Of a DNA stretch of 64,000 bases, positions 52,692 through 62,776 are shown piece after piece; position 1 is the stretch's first letter; each line of letters opens with the position of its first letter. The stretch covers positions 1 through 64,000 of the forward strand of contig NZ_VORT01000003.1 in NCBI RefSeq assembly GCF_007997155.1, written 5' to 3'. A model generated the notes under the pieces. It saw only the letters and a program-made list of their open reading frames with translations. It was not told the DNA's origin and searched no databases. The stretch is from Aequorivita antarctica. GTDB lineage: Bacteria > Bacteroidota > Bacteroidia > Flavobacteriales > Flavobacteriaceae. A program made the position numbers and the translations under genes.

Positions 52692-55148
52692 ATGGGAAAA
52701 TTTCAAGGAAAACTATTTACACTTTTACTTTTCATTCCAATTATTTTGGGAATTTTTGGAAGTTGTGACAAAACTCCCCCAAAAACGGGAACTCTGATGG
52801 ATTTTGTTCCCGAAAACGCTTCTGTGGTTTTTAAGATTTCAAATTTTGAAAACTTGCAGGCAGATATTGAAAACAATTCGCTGCTTTCCAAATTTGGAAA
52901 AACGTCGCCTTATTCTTTTTTTTCTGAAAAAGCGGTCTTGTTAAAAAACTTACACCCCACAACTCAAAGTCTTTTTTGCATAAACGAAGTGAATGATTCC
53001 GTGTCGGCATATACCTTTATTTCAAAACAGACAAAGAATCTTTTCCAGACAGATTCCCTTAAAAACAGAATCATTGAGACTTTAACGTTGGACGGCCAAT
53101 CGCTGCAGCGCATTACCATTGACAAAGAAATTGCCTATACTGCCATCATAGACAGTGTGTTTGTAGTTTCTTCTTCACAACAGCTACTGCAGGATATTTT
53201 AAAAAGAAAAACCGAACGGGACGAAACCTTCAAAAAAGTTTTTAATCTGCCGTCTTCAAACGGATTTACAGCCTTAGTCCGTGGAAGTAAAGTTACATTA
53301 AACGATTCTACTAAAGTGAATTTCACTTCGTGGAGTGCGCTGGATATTGCAATTGCTCCAGAATCTTTCATAGCTACCGGAATCACTTTGGCCACGGACA
53401 GTATTCCACAGCTTTTGAATGTTTTTGAAGATCAAGTTCCTCAGCAGAACGATGTTTCGGCTTTGGTGCCAACAGATGCCCTAGGCGCAGTGAGTTTTAC
53501 GTTTAATGATGCCGAAAGATTTCAAAAAAACCTTCGAAATTTCCGTGGAGAAAAAGAGACTTTACAAACCACAGGAATATTCGGTTCCGTTAGTGAAGTT
53601 GGCTCTATTAAGCTTAAAACCGAAACCGCAATTTTTATAAAAAGCATTGATGCTTCTTTAACGAGCGATGTTTTGGCACGCTATGTTTCTGCGAAGAGTG
53701 AATTTCGTGAGATTAAAATTAGCAGTTTCAGCGAACCACAATTATTCCGACAAACGTTTTCGCCTTTTATAAATTCCGAAAAGGCAAACTATGTTTTCCA
53801 AGTGGATAATTTCTTTGTTTTTACGGAAAGTGAAATCACCGCGCAACAAATTATAAGTGATTTTCAAAATAACAATACCTTGAAAAACACTTCCTATTTT
53901 GAAAATACTGCGCCAGATTTGAGCACGGCTTCTTCGCTATTGATCTTCAAGATGAAAGGAGATTTTTCAGAAGTTATTTCAGGATTCTTCAATTCAAAAA
54001 GCAAGTCGGAGATTAAAAATATTGCGTTTGATGAATTTCCATTGGCTGCGCTTCAGTTTAGTTATGACAGGAATTTTGCGCACCTAACCTTAAGTTGCAA
54101 AGAAGGGGGCGGAACAGCGAAAAGTATTTCGGGCACGGTTACTGAAAAGTTTAGTTTAAAGCTTGAAAGTGCTGTACTAGGAACCCCTCAGCTAATTGAA
54201 GGACATAAAGAAAGTGGCAATGTTGTAGCACAGGACATGGGCAACAAACTCTATTTTATTTCGGATAGCGGAAAAATTCTTTGGACCAAAAAACTCGGGG
54301 CAGCCATTTTGGGCAAAATTGAAGAAGTTGAAATTTCGGGCAGTAAACACATCGCCTTTGCCACAAAAGATGCATTCCATATTTTAGACCGAAACGGAAA
54401 AGATGCTAAAGGGTTTCCTATAAAATTTAAAGACAATGTAACTCAGCCACTTTCGGTTTTTGATTACGATAACAACCGCAATTATCGGTTTGTAATTGTA
54501 CAAGGAAAAGAAATGTTGCTATATGACAAAAACGGCAAGACGGTAAAAGGTTTCAGTTTTAACAAAGCGAAAAGCAATATCGCGCAATCGTCCGTTCATA
54601 TTAGGATGGGCAATAAAGACTACATCGTGGTTGCCGAAGAAAGTGGAATGCTAAACATTTTAAGCCGCGTGGGGAAATCGCGAATTTCGATCTCAAATAA
54701 CTTCAATTTTTCTGAAATACCCATTGCAGAGGAAGACAACACTTTTGTAGTAATTACGAAAGAAAATACCAAGGAGCGAATTACACAAGATGGAAAAGTT
54801 TCATCACAAAAACTGGATGTGGGCAGCAACTATTGGTTTACTATTTTAGGGAATACAAAAGTGACCTTGGACGACAACAAGCTTCGAATAAATGGAAAAC
54901 TTGTTGAACTTCCGCTGGGGTTATACACCAGACCACAACTCTTCAACGTGAGTCGAAATAGCTACATTACCATTACTGAAACCCAAGAAAAAAAGGTCTA
55001 TGTTTTTGATAAAGACGGCTCTATTTTGAACGGTTTTCCGGTTTATGGAACTTCTGCTGCGACAATGGGCGAGAGCAATGGAAAAAACGCCAAAAGCATT
55101 GTAGTAAAAGGCGATGCTGATATTATAATTCTTTATTCAAGCAGTTAA
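52692..55148 (+). CDS. large lipoprotein with C-terminal propeller-like domain, unknown function
   Basis: 818 residues. A signal with lipobox-like FGSC (C24) places it outside the inner membrane. Residues about 35-490 resemble no family I can name; they carry repeated structures such as FVPENASVVFKIS and LVPTDALGAVSFTF that suggest duplicated domains. From about 500 on the sequence has PQQ/WD-like blades (NKLYFISDSGKILWTKKLG, AFHILDRNGKDAKGFPIKF, EMLLYDKNGKTVKGFSF, KKVYVFDKDGSILNGFPVYG). It follows rnhB. Confidence 0.75.
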   Translation: MGKFQGKLFTLLLFIPIILGIFGSCDKTPPKTGTLMDFVPENASVVFKISNFENLQADIENNSLLSKFGKTSPYSFFSEKAVLLKNLHPTTQSLFCINEVNDSVSAYTFISKQTKNLFQTDSLKNRIIETLTLDGQSLQRITIDKEIAYTAIIDSVFVVSSSQQLLQDILKRKTERDETFKKVFNLPSSNGFTALVRGSKVTLNDSTKVNFTSWSALDIAIAPESFIATGITLATDSIPQLLNVFEDQVPQQNDVSALVPTDALGAVSFTFNDAERFQKNLRNFRGEKETLQTTGIFGSVSEVGSIKLKTETAIFIKSIDASLTSDVLARYVSAKSEFREIKISSFSEPQLFRQTFSPFINSEKANYVFQVDNFFVFTESEITAQQIISDFQNNNTLKNTSYFENTAPDLSTASSLLIFKMKGDFSEVISGFFNSKSKSEIKNIAFDEFPLAALQFSYDRNFAHLTLSCKEGGGTAKSISGTVTEKFSLKLESAVLGTPQLIEGHKESGNVVAQDMGNKLYFISDSGKILWTKKLGAAILGKIEEVEISGSKHIAFATKDAFHILDRNGKDAKGFPIKFKDNVTQPLSVFDYDNNRNYRFVIVQGKEMLLYDKNGKTVKGFSFNKAKSNIAQSSVHIRMGNKDYIVVAEESGMLNILSRVGKSRISISNNFNFSEIPIAEEDNTFVVITKENTKERITQDGKVSSQKLDVGSNYWFTILGNTKVTLDDNKLRINGKLVELPLGLYTRPQLFNVSRNSYITITETQEKKVYVFDKDGSILNGFPVYGTSAATMGESNGKNAKSIVVKGDADIIILYSSS

Positions 55149-55232
55149 TTTATAAATACATAGAGTTTGAAAATGGGTTGTTGAAGTATTTTTAGTTAAT
55201 TTTAATACGCAAACCAAACTTTTTAAATCTCT

Positions 55233-58169
55233 ATGAGAGCATTCCTCTCTATATTTCTAATGCTAATAGCAACGATAGCTTTTAGCCAAAATGCTTCGCA
55301 GGACAAAAAACCTACGCTCACAGATTCCATTGTCCTTTACAATTACAGAACTAAAGTTTCAAAAACCATAAACGCGAATCCAGATAGTGCTTTATTTTAT
55401 ATAAAAAAACTCAGAAGATTCAGTACCGAAAAAAAATATTTAAGCAGCCTGATCGATGCTGATTATCTAAACGCCCACTATTTCCGAAGAATTCAGAAGC
55501 CAGATTCTGCTATATTTTACTTCAAAAAACAAATTACTGCATCAAAAGAAATAGGTTATTTCAGAGGCATTGCACAAGGTTATAATGGGCTTTGCCGAAC
55601 GTATTATTTAATTGGTGAAGTAGAAAATTCAATAGAGGCGGGAAATAAAGCCGTTGAATACTCACGAAAATTTGACGATTTAGGAAGTATAATTTTAGCC
55701 GACACCCAAAACGCTTTGGCTATTGCCTATTCGCGTCAAAACAAAATGGAAGACGCCATTACGCATTTACTTTTTGTAGATTCCATACATAAAAAAGAGC
55801 CCATACGCGAAGATATCATTGCGGCAGCATATCAAAGCCTGGGAAACATTTATCTTGAACTTAAAGACTACGATGCTGCTGAAAAATACTATATAAAGGC
55901 CAACAAGGAATTTGAAAAAATTCCAGGCGCGGGCACATTCTATTTCAACACCACCAATGTTTTGTTAGGGCAAGTTTATTACCACAAAGGCAAACTTGAA
56001 AAAGCAGATGGATTGCTTTCAAAAACACTTCTTTTTTATGAAAAAATAAAGGAAGGAAGAACCGTTGCAGAAATAAACAACTATTTAGGTTTAATAAATC
56101 TTGAAAAAGGAAATCTTGAAAAAGCGGAAGCATATTTTCAAAGCGCACTGAATTTTCATAGGAAAAACGATTATAACCTAGAAGCTGCAAAATCTGCATT
56201 GCAACTTGGGAAGCTAAATATTCAAAAAGGAAAAGCCGCAGATGCTATTAATTTCCTCGAAAATACAATAGCATATAATCGCGAAATAAAAAATGGAACC
56301 ATAAACCAAAAAGCACATTCATTGCTTGCCGAGGCATATGCCGTTCAAGGAAATTATAAAGCGGCTTATGACAATTCAAAAATTGCAAAAAATATAAACG
56401 ATTCCATACAGCAAGCCCAGAGTGCTGAAAAAATCAAGGAATTAGAAGGCATATACCAAACCGAGAGCAGGGATAAAGAAATAGCACTGCTTACAACCCA
56501 AAACCAGCTTGCCGAACAACAAAAAACCAACCAACGGAATATTTTAACGGCCATTGTTTTTTTGGTAAGCATTGGCGGTATTTTTCTATTCTTTCAATTG
56601 AGAAACCGAAAGAAGACAACCAAAAAATTACAGGAACTCGATCTTGCAAAAAGCACATTTTTTGCAAACATATCTCACGAGTTCCGCACCCCGCTTACAT
56701 TAATAAATGGTCCCATTGAAGACCAACTTGCCTCAAAAAATATTTCCGTAGTAGAAACAAAAAATTTAAAATCGGCACTTAGGAACACCCAACGCCTAAA
56801 AGATTTGGTCGATCAACTTTTGGCATTGGCAAAATTGGAAAGTGGAAATTTAAAATTAAATATCCAAGCTGCCAATATGCCTAATTTTTTAATAGCACAT
56901 GCCGAGGCATTCCTATTTAGCTGTAGTGAAAAAAACATACAATTTTCTGTTGATGTTCATAATGATGATGATGAAGATTGGTTCGATCAGGAAATTTTGG
57001 AAAAAACACTTTATAATTTAATGGGTAATGCCATAAAATATACTCCAGAAAACGGTAATATAACATTAAACGGAAAAAGGCTTGGCAATAAATTTGAAAT
57101 TTCAGTTGCCAATACCGGCAATTACATTCCGCCGGAGCAACAACAGAAAATATTTCAACGCTTTTATCAAACCAGTGCCAAAAATCCTGGAGCTGGAATT
57201 GGTTTGGCACTAACAAAAGATTTAGTTGAAATCCACAAAGGGACAATTTCATTGAAAAGTGAAGAAAGCGGCATCACTGAATTCAAAGTAATCTTGCCTG
57301 TCAACAGAGATGAATTTGAAGAAACACAAATTTTTTCCGAAAACACCAAAATTGAATATTCAGAAACAATTTCTATCCCCGATAAATTAGTTGAAAAAGA
57401 ATTTGTCTTGCCTGAGGATGCCCCCGTTATTTTAGTAATTGACGATAACAAAGATATTCGTGATTATGTAAGCTCAATTTTTGAAACAACTTTTGTAGTC
57501 CACACCGCAAGCAATGGTAAAGAAGCCTTTGCAATTGCTATTGAAGTTATTCCAGACATTGTTATTAGTGATGTGATGATGCCAGAAGAAGATGGTTTTA
57601 CACTTACAAAACACCTAAAAGAGCACCAGCTTACCTCCCATATTCCTATTATTCTGCTCACTGCCAAAACCCAGGTTACTTCAAAACTTGAGGCTATGGG
57701 CATTGGTGCCGATGCATATGTTACAAAACCTTTTAACAGCCAATTGCTAAAAGCAACAGTGGATAACCTCATTGAAACCCGAAGAAAGCTACAACAACGC
57801 TTTGCACAGGAAGTAATTTTGATGCCAAAAGATATTTCGGTTTCTTCCGCTGATGAACAATTTTTGGAACGACTTCAAAAAGTATTGGACAAAAACATTA
57901 CTAATCCTGGCTTTACTATAGAAAACTTTAGCAGCGAAATGAGCGTGAGCAGAATGCAACTCCACAGAAAATTGAAAGCGTTAACAGGACAATATACTTC
58001 TGAATTTTTGCGAACGCAAAGGCTTAGGTTAGCAGTGAAATTATTACGGGAGAATAAAATTTCCATTTCAGAAGTGGGATATACCGTAGGCTTCAACGAT
58101 GCTTCCTATTTCACCAAATGCTTCAAACAGGAGTTTGGCAGCTCTCCTTCGGAATATCTTTCGAAATAA
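55233..58169 (+). CDS. hybrid two-component regulator: TPR sensor, histidine kinase, receiver, AraC output
   Basis: 978 residues. Order: signal peptide, tetratricopeptide repeats (about 60-400), a coiled stretch, one membrane helix (437-456), kinase with H482 (NISHEFRTPLTL), N-box NLMGNAIKYTPENG and GAGIGLAL, receiver domain (DDNKDI, phosphorylated D780 in ISDVMMPEEDGF, K in VTKPF), and a C-terminal AraC-type DNA-binding domain (about 885-978). It resembles HTCS proteins but with a TPR sensor in place of the propeller. No polysaccharide locus is beside it, so the signal is unknown. Confidence 0.92.
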   Translation: MRAFLSIFLMLIATIAFSQNASQDKKPTLTDSIVLYNYRTKVSKTINANPDSALFYIKKLRRFSTEKKYLSSLIDADYLNAHYFRRIQKPDSAIFYFKKQITASKEIGYFRGIAQGYNGLCRTYYLIGEVENSIEAGNKAVEYSRKFDDLGSIILADTQNALAIAYSRQNKMEDAITHLLFVDSIHKKEPIREDIIAAAYQSLGNIYLELKDYDAAEKYYIKANKEFEKIPGAGTFYFNTTNVLLGQVYYHKGKLEKADGLLSKTLLFYEKIKEGRTVAEINNYLGLINLEKGNLEKAEAYFQSALNFHRKNDYNLEAAKSALQLGKLNIQKGKAADAINFLENTIAYNREIKNGTINQKAHSLLAEAYAVQGNYKAAYDNSKIAKNINDSIQQAQSAEKIKELEGIYQTESRDKEIALLTTQNQLAEQQKTNQRNILTAIVFLVSIGGIFLFFQLRNRKKTTKKLQELDLAKSTFFANISHEFRTPLTLINGPIEDQLASKNISVVETKNLKSALRNTQRLKDLVDQLLALAKLESGNLKLNIQAANMPNFLIAHAEAFLFSCSEKNIQFSVDVHNDDDEDWFDQEILEKTLYNLMGNAIKYTPENGNITLNGKRLGNKFEISVANTGNYIPPEQQQKIFQRFYQTSAKNPGAGIGLALTKDLVEIHKGTISLKSEESGITEFKVILPVNRDEFEETQIFSENTKIEYSETISIPDKLVEKEFVLPEDAPVILVIDDNKDIRDYVSSIFETTFVVHTASNGKEAFAIAIEVIPDIVISDVMMPEEDGFTLTKHLKEHQLTSHIPIILLTAKTQVTSKLEAMGIGADAYVTKPFNSQLLKATVDNLIETRRKLQQRFAQEVILMPKDISVSSADEQFLERLQKVLDKNITNPGFTIENFSSEMSVSRMQLHRKLKALTGQYTSEFLRTQRLRLAVKLLRENKISISEVGYTVGFNDASYFTKCFKQEFGSSPSEYLSK

Positions 58170-58292
58170 GAATCCATACCCACTTAAAAGGACTTTAAAT
58201 ACAGCCTTGTTACATCTGTTATAGTTTTGGTTACAATATTCACAGCCATATTTCCATCTTCATTCTATTTTTACCTCATCTTTTCCCCAATT

Positions 58293-58442
58293 ATGAAAAA
58301 AACAAAACAATATTCAGGTAACCTGGGGATTGTACCGGGAAAACAGATTTATTTGAACATCAATAATCTAGCAAATGGGATATATACATTAAAAATAATG
58401 CTCAACAATAAAGTGATAAAAGAAATAACCTTTAAAAAATAA
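58293..58442 (+). pseudogene. orphan T9SS sorting-domain tail (about 49 residues)
   Basis: MKKTKQYSGNLGIVPG continues as KQIYLNINNLANGIYTL and ends in ITFKK. This is the end of a type A C-terminal sorting domain with no cargo or signal peptide in front. The same frame extends to ATG 58227 but reads as low-complexity hydrophobic sequence. It is most likely a remnant of a deleted cargo gene. Confidence 0.5.
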
Positions 58443-58461
58443 ACCTTAATAATAAAACAGT

Positions 58462-58782
58462 ATGAAAACAATTTTAACAATCCTATGTATTGGTATCACC
58501 AGTTTTTGCAATGCGCAATTTTTGGACAAATTAGGCGATAGAGCCGCAGATGCCGTTGAGCGTACCGTGGAAAGACGCGTTGAAAAAGAAACCACAAAAA
58601 GCACCGACCGCGTTCTGGATACTATTGTAGACGCACCCAAAAAGGAAAAAAAGGAAAAGAAAAAAAGTAAAAAGAAATCTTCTGGTAAAAATATAATTGG
58701 CGGCGATCCGGTGGATGATAATTCAAATGCTTCAAGCACACAAAATAGTGATGCGACCAAAAGATCCGAAGACGAAGGCTAA
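58462..58782 (+). CDS. small secreted lysine-rich protein, unknown function
   Basis: 106 residues: a Sec signal peptide ending at CNAQ, an amphipathic charged helix region (DKLGDRAADAVERTVERRVE), a poly-lysine/glutamate segment (residues about 58-75) and a Ser/Asp-rich tail. Short proteins with this start are common in flavobacteria, sometimes fused to OmpA-like domains; that domain is missing here. A DUF3108-like gene follows by about 60 bases on the same strand. Confidence 0.65.
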   Translation: MKTILTILCIGITSFCNAQFLDKLGDRAADAVERTVERRVEKETTKSTDRVLDTIVDAPKKEKKEKKKSKKKSSGKNIIGGDPVDDNSNASSTQNSDATKRSEDEG

Positions 58783-58841
58783 AAAATTTATACGTTTTAG
58801 CCTAATTTTTAAAATAATTATTTATAAAAAACCAATTACCC

Positions 58842-59528
58842 ATGAAAACATTGCTCAATACCTTCGCTTTACTTTTTATTAGCTACATCGGAATTTCACA
58901 GAATGATTGCAACAAATTCTATCCGCTTAACGAAGGAACTAAATTTCAAATTACGGTTTATGACAATAAAGAAAAACCATCCGCAATCATAGATTATGAC
59001 GTTGTGAACGTAAGAAAATCTGGGGGCGATAAAATTGGGACAATCAATTCTAAGATGACCGATGGAAAAGGAAAAGAAATTACCAACACTTCTTTTGACG
59101 TCAGTTGTAATGGCGAAGTGGTTTCCATAGATTTTAAATCACTGATCAATCCACAGATTTTTGAACAATTTGGCAATATGGATTATGAAATAACGGGAAC
59201 AAACATGGAGTGGCCTAATAATCTTTCCGTCGGACAAAAATTGCCAGATGCAACGATGGATATGAAGATAAGCATGAGTGGCATCAATATGAATATGACG
59301 GTAGAAATTACAGACCGAAAGGTAATTGGCAAAGAAACCATTACATCGCCAGCAGGAAGTTTCAATTGTTTTGTTATAACCTATAGCACAAATATGAAAA
59401 TGGGCATTAGCCAGCGCACAACCTCAAAACAATGGGTTACCGAAAAAGTAGGCGCTGTAAAATCTGAAAATTATGACAAAAACGGTAAAGTTACCGGGAG
59501 TAGCTTGCTCACTAAATTTGAAGAATAG
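58842..59528 (+). CDS. exported protein of DUF3108/TapB-like type
   Basis: 228 residues with a signal peptide (to GISQ), then a beta-rich domain. Features such as FYPLNEGTKFQITVYDN, GTNMEWPNNLSVGQKLPDATM, ITSPAGSFNCFVITYSTNMK and KQWVTEKVGAVKSENYD fit the DUF3108-like fold of unknown function found in Bacteroidota. The family call is tentative. Confidence 0.7.
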   Translation: MKTLLNTFALLFISYIGISQNDCNKFYPLNEGTKFQITVYDNKEKPSAIIDYDVVNVRKSGGDKIGTINSKMTDGKGKEITNTSFDVSCNGEVVSIDFKSLINPQIFEQFGNMDYEITGTNMEWPNNLSVGQKLPDATMDMKISMSGINMNMTVEITDRKVIGKETITSPAGSFNCFVITYSTNMKMGISQRTTSKQWVTEKVGAVKSENYDKNGKVTGSSLLTKFEE

Positions 59529-59550
59529 TTCTATTTGAAAAAAAGCATAA

Positions 59551-59582
59551 AAAAACCGCCAAATTTTTTTGGCGGTTTTTTA
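59551..59582. terminator. bidirectional terminator
   Basis: Perfect 12-base stem AAAAAACCGCCA/TGGCGGTTTTTT with an 8-base AT loop between two convergent genes; it has T-runs on both strands. Confidence 0.92.
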
Positions 59583-59611
59583 AGGTTAAGTGGATAATTG
59601 ATTGTGGGGAT

Positions 59612-62600
59612 TTATTGTTTGATAATCTGTTTTGTAACGGAGCCCATATCTGTACTTATTTTCACAAAATAAACAGCACTTTGCAATGTGCTAACATCTA
59701 CTTGATAATGAGTATTGCTTGAGAAATCTATGTTCTTAAGCCTTCTTCCGCTTATATCAAAAATTTCCAAAGTACTTATTTTGGCTTTTGGCGACACAAT
59801 GTTCAGTAAATTACTTGTTGGGTTTGGAAACACAGAAACTCTATCTAACGCACTTGCATCATCTCCCAAAACTTCATTACTTCTAAACTGTAATGTAAAA
59901 CGGCTATTATACGTTCCTTTTTCTGCTTTGAAAGTGTAGCTCTGTTGCGATAAATTGGTTGTTATATTGTGTTCATTATCTATTAAAAATACGGTAACAT
60001 CATCAAAAGTAGGACCTTGAAGTTCCTTAATGGAAATGGTGTATTCAAGGTTTTCGTCCAGCAAACTGGAGAAACCCATAAGAACTTTTGCACCATCCTC
60101 AAAAATTTCACGGCTCTGGATACCCAATTCTTTACTTCCATCTTCAAAATGTGTGTAAAGCGAAAGTACCGTTGCTAGTCTTCGACTGTCATAACCTTGA
60201 TCCATTCCTGCTGTAGTCAATGGAGAAAAGCCAATAAGTGTATTGTTCTGCATTTGGTACTGATCGTTTTTCAATTGCACCCAAATTCTATTGTTTCCAT
60301 CATCAAAAGGACGGGTAGCCGTGTTGTTGTGTCCAGTTACTCTCATAGCGTTTGAAAAAGTAGCAACACCAGCGGCAGTTGCCTTAATTCCAAATCCTTG
60401 TCCTGTGGAAATATATCCGCTTGGATCCGTTTGAGTTGGATCTGAAGGTGCAGGTGTACCACCCAGAAGATTGTACATGGAAATATCTTCCATACTGAAA
60501 TTCATAGTGTATGCGCCAGGCAATAATGGACTCGGCGGCGTGTTCGGATTCCAAAAATAAACCTCGTCAACCATAGAATTAGCGTTAATAAAGTCTACAG
60601 CGCTGATGGCTGATGGATATGGGTTCGCCAAAACATTGGGACTTGCGTTTCTGTTATCGTCGGACGTTGGCCCGGGCGTGTTGTATTTTACTGTGAAATC
60701 AATATCTCCAGTATTTAGAGTCCCTTGTTCAAAGATCATATCATACGTTTTGTTGCCATCATTTCCATTCATCTGCGGCCGTGCAATATATCCTTCGCCA
60801 GGGTTTACGGTTCCTGTGAAATTAACCCAGTTGTTATAGTTGTCATCGGCAAAGTTTTCAGCACCTGGAAACTGTGCGGCAACAACTGGATTTGGCAAAA
60901 AGTTTTCGGTAAGATGGTTTAGGAACATATAGGAATCACCAAATGCACCGTTACGGGTTTCTGTTGTCATTGGACTTCCCGTTACCACAAATACTCTTGG
61001 CACCATAAAAGGGGTGGTGTAGTTTACATTTATTGTTCCGTTGTTGGTTACTACCGCGTTATCTTCAGATTGAACTACGCTTCCCGTATGTTCCACGATA
61101 AGATCTCCATTTACTGTAATGTCTTTTGTTACATTAAGATAATCCTCAGCCGCAACTGTAAGTGTTTTGGCTGCATCAATTTCACAACTACAGGCATCAA
61201 TACTCCCTTTGGCAGCCGTATTATAATTGCTGCTTATTTTTGCATTTGAACCAAGTCCGGGAGCGCCGTTGCTCCAATTACTACCAGAATAAGTTGTTGT
61301 TGCAGCTGCAACGGTAACTGTAGCTGTACAAGACGCTTTGTTTGCGTAATCATCTTCAACAGTAAGAGTTACATTAAAAGTTTGTCCTACATCTTTACAT
61401 GTAAACGTTGTTTGCCCTGTTAGGGTTCTTTTGGTTATCCCAAAATTATCTGTAGAGCCATTGTCAATATCTGTAGCGAGTATGGTAATACTCCCTGTAT
61501 TTTTGTCTAAAGTAGCAGTGTAGTTTTGGCAGTTGGCAACTGGAGCCACATTATCAAAAAATGGATCTTTTACAATAATGAGTCCTTCATCTAAATCACT
61601 TACTATAATATTCCCACTTTTAAAGAAAGGATACACATTCCAAGCCCCATAAAAAGAAGCTATATCTGTACTCGGATGTGTGTCAAAATGGTTTATTTCA
61701 GTCATTGAAGGTACAGTGTTATACAGATTATCCACTTTCAAAACTCTCATGCCTGCATTGTAGTTTGCCAAATAAAAACGATTCCCTACAACGTAACCAT
61801 TATGGTCAATGGCTGCTGTGGGACCTTCGTATGTATAATGTAAAAAAGGATTATCCAGGTCAGTTAAATCAAAGACAAAAGTACGGGTGCCCCCTCCAAT
61901 GTTTTCTTCATCTACTTCGTCACCAGCAATAAAAAACTTTTTATCCTCAGTAAACCAACCCTGATGGGTATAGAACATATTTGCATAGGTTACAGAAGAA
62001 ATAAGTACTGGACTGTTTTTATTGGTAACGTCTATGATATTAACTTTTTTGTTTCCACCAAAAGCTCCCACCAATATTTCATGCCCTTGATAATCTGGAT
62101 CTGGACCGTCATACAGTACAACTTCGGCATCATGACAATAGCCCCAAGTTGACATGTTCCCTACCACTGTTGGGTTTGTAGGGTTACTATTTAAGTCTAA
62201 AATTCTAGGGCCTCCACTATTTCTGTTTGAGCCTAATAAATATAAGTAACCCGTGTCTTCATTAATAATTACATTATGGGTAGTAGAAACGCCAGTATAT
62301 AATCCATCGGTTGTAAATGTTCTCATACTTCCACCAATAGGACTTGTAGAGAGATTCCTAAGTCTTGTAAGATCAAAAATTTGAACTCCAAAACCCGAAC
62401 TTTCACTTACCATATAGGCATAATTATTATATACCTTTACGTCATGCCACCAACTCGTTCTACCAGCAGTAGAGTTTAATTTTCCCAAAAATCGTGGACT
62501 GGTCGGGGTTGAAATATCCACAAATGCGAGACCATCATTTAATGTTACTAATGCATACTCTTTATTATCTAACGGATCTGTCCAGCCCCATGAATCCTGA

Positions 62601-62776
62601 GCTTCCATTGGGTTGCTTCCAGTATATGCTTTCCCGCCTAAGTTGGCAATACTTATATGTCCTTGCAGTGTAAGTCCATCACAAGGAAAACCATTCGCCA
62701 TTCCACCAACACATGGGGTTTGCGAAAAAATAAATGGGGCACTAAGCATTAAAAAGAATTGTAATAATCGTTTCAT
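59612..62776 (-). CDS. choice-of-anchor B family protein with T9SS sorting domain
   Basis: 1054 residues. A signal peptide (to IFSQ) is followed by LVIVD-type propeller repeats (residues 25-400: GLAFVDISTPTSPRFLG, GVQIFDLTRLRNLS, KVNIIDVTNKNSPVLIS, MRVLKVDNLYN). A HYR-like Ig segment (about 415-495), a beta-rich central region (500-950) and a type A sorting domain (VFPNPTSNLLNI to the KQIIKQ end) follow. It is a large surface or secreted T9SS cargo; the target is unknown. The 370-base gap to the right has no convincing gene. Confidence 0.88.
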   Translation of the reverse strand: MKRLLQFFLMLSAPFIFSQTPCVGGMANGFPCDGLTLQGHISIANLGGKAYTGSNPMEAQDSWGWTDPLDNKEYALVTLNDGLAFVDISTPTSPRFLGKLNSTAGRTSWWHDVKVYNNYAYMVSESSGFGVQIFDLTRLRNLSTSPIGGSMRTFTTDGLYTGVSTTHNVIINEDTGYLYLLGSNRNSGGPRILDLNSNPTNPTVVGNMSTWGYCHDAEVVLYDGPDPDYQGHEILVGAFGGNKKVNIIDVTNKNSPVLISSVTYANMFYTHQGWFTEDKKFFIAGDEVDEENIGGGTRTFVFDLTDLDNPFLHYTYEGPTAAIDHNGYVVGNRFYLANYNAGMRVLKVDNLYNTVPSMTEINHFDTHPSTDIASFYGAWNVYPFFKSGNIIVSDLDEGLIIVKDPFFDNVAPVANCQNYTATLDKNTGSITILATDIDNGSTDNFGITKRTLTGQTTFTCKDVGQTFNVTLTVEDDYANKASCTATVTVAAATTTYSGSNWSNGAPGLGSNAKISSNYNTAAKGSIDACSCEIDAAKTLTVAAEDYLNVTKDITVNGDLIVEHTGSVVQSEDNAVVTNNGTINVNYTTPFMVPRVFVVTGSPMTTETRNGAFGDSYMFLNHLTENFLPNPVVAAQFPGAENFADDNYNNWVNFTGTVNPGEGYIARPQMNGNDGNKTYDMIFEQGTLNTGDIDFTVKYNTPGPTSDDNRNASPNVLANPYPSAISAVDFINANSMVDEVYFWNPNTPPSPLLPGAYTMNFSMEDISMYNLLGGTPAPSDPTQTDPSGYISTGQGFGIKATAAGVATFSNAMRVTGHNNTATRPFDDGNNRIWVQLKNDQYQMQNNTLIGFSPLTTAGMDQGYDSRRLATVLSLYTHFEDGSKELGIQSREIFEDGAKVLMGFSSLLDENLEYTISIKELQGPTFDDVTVFLIDNEHNITTNLSQQSYTFKAEKGTYNSRFTLQFRSNEVLGDDASALDRVSVFPNPTSNLLNIVSPKAKISTLEIFDISGRRLKNIDFSSNTHYQVDVSTLQSAVYFVKISTDMGSVTKQIIKQ

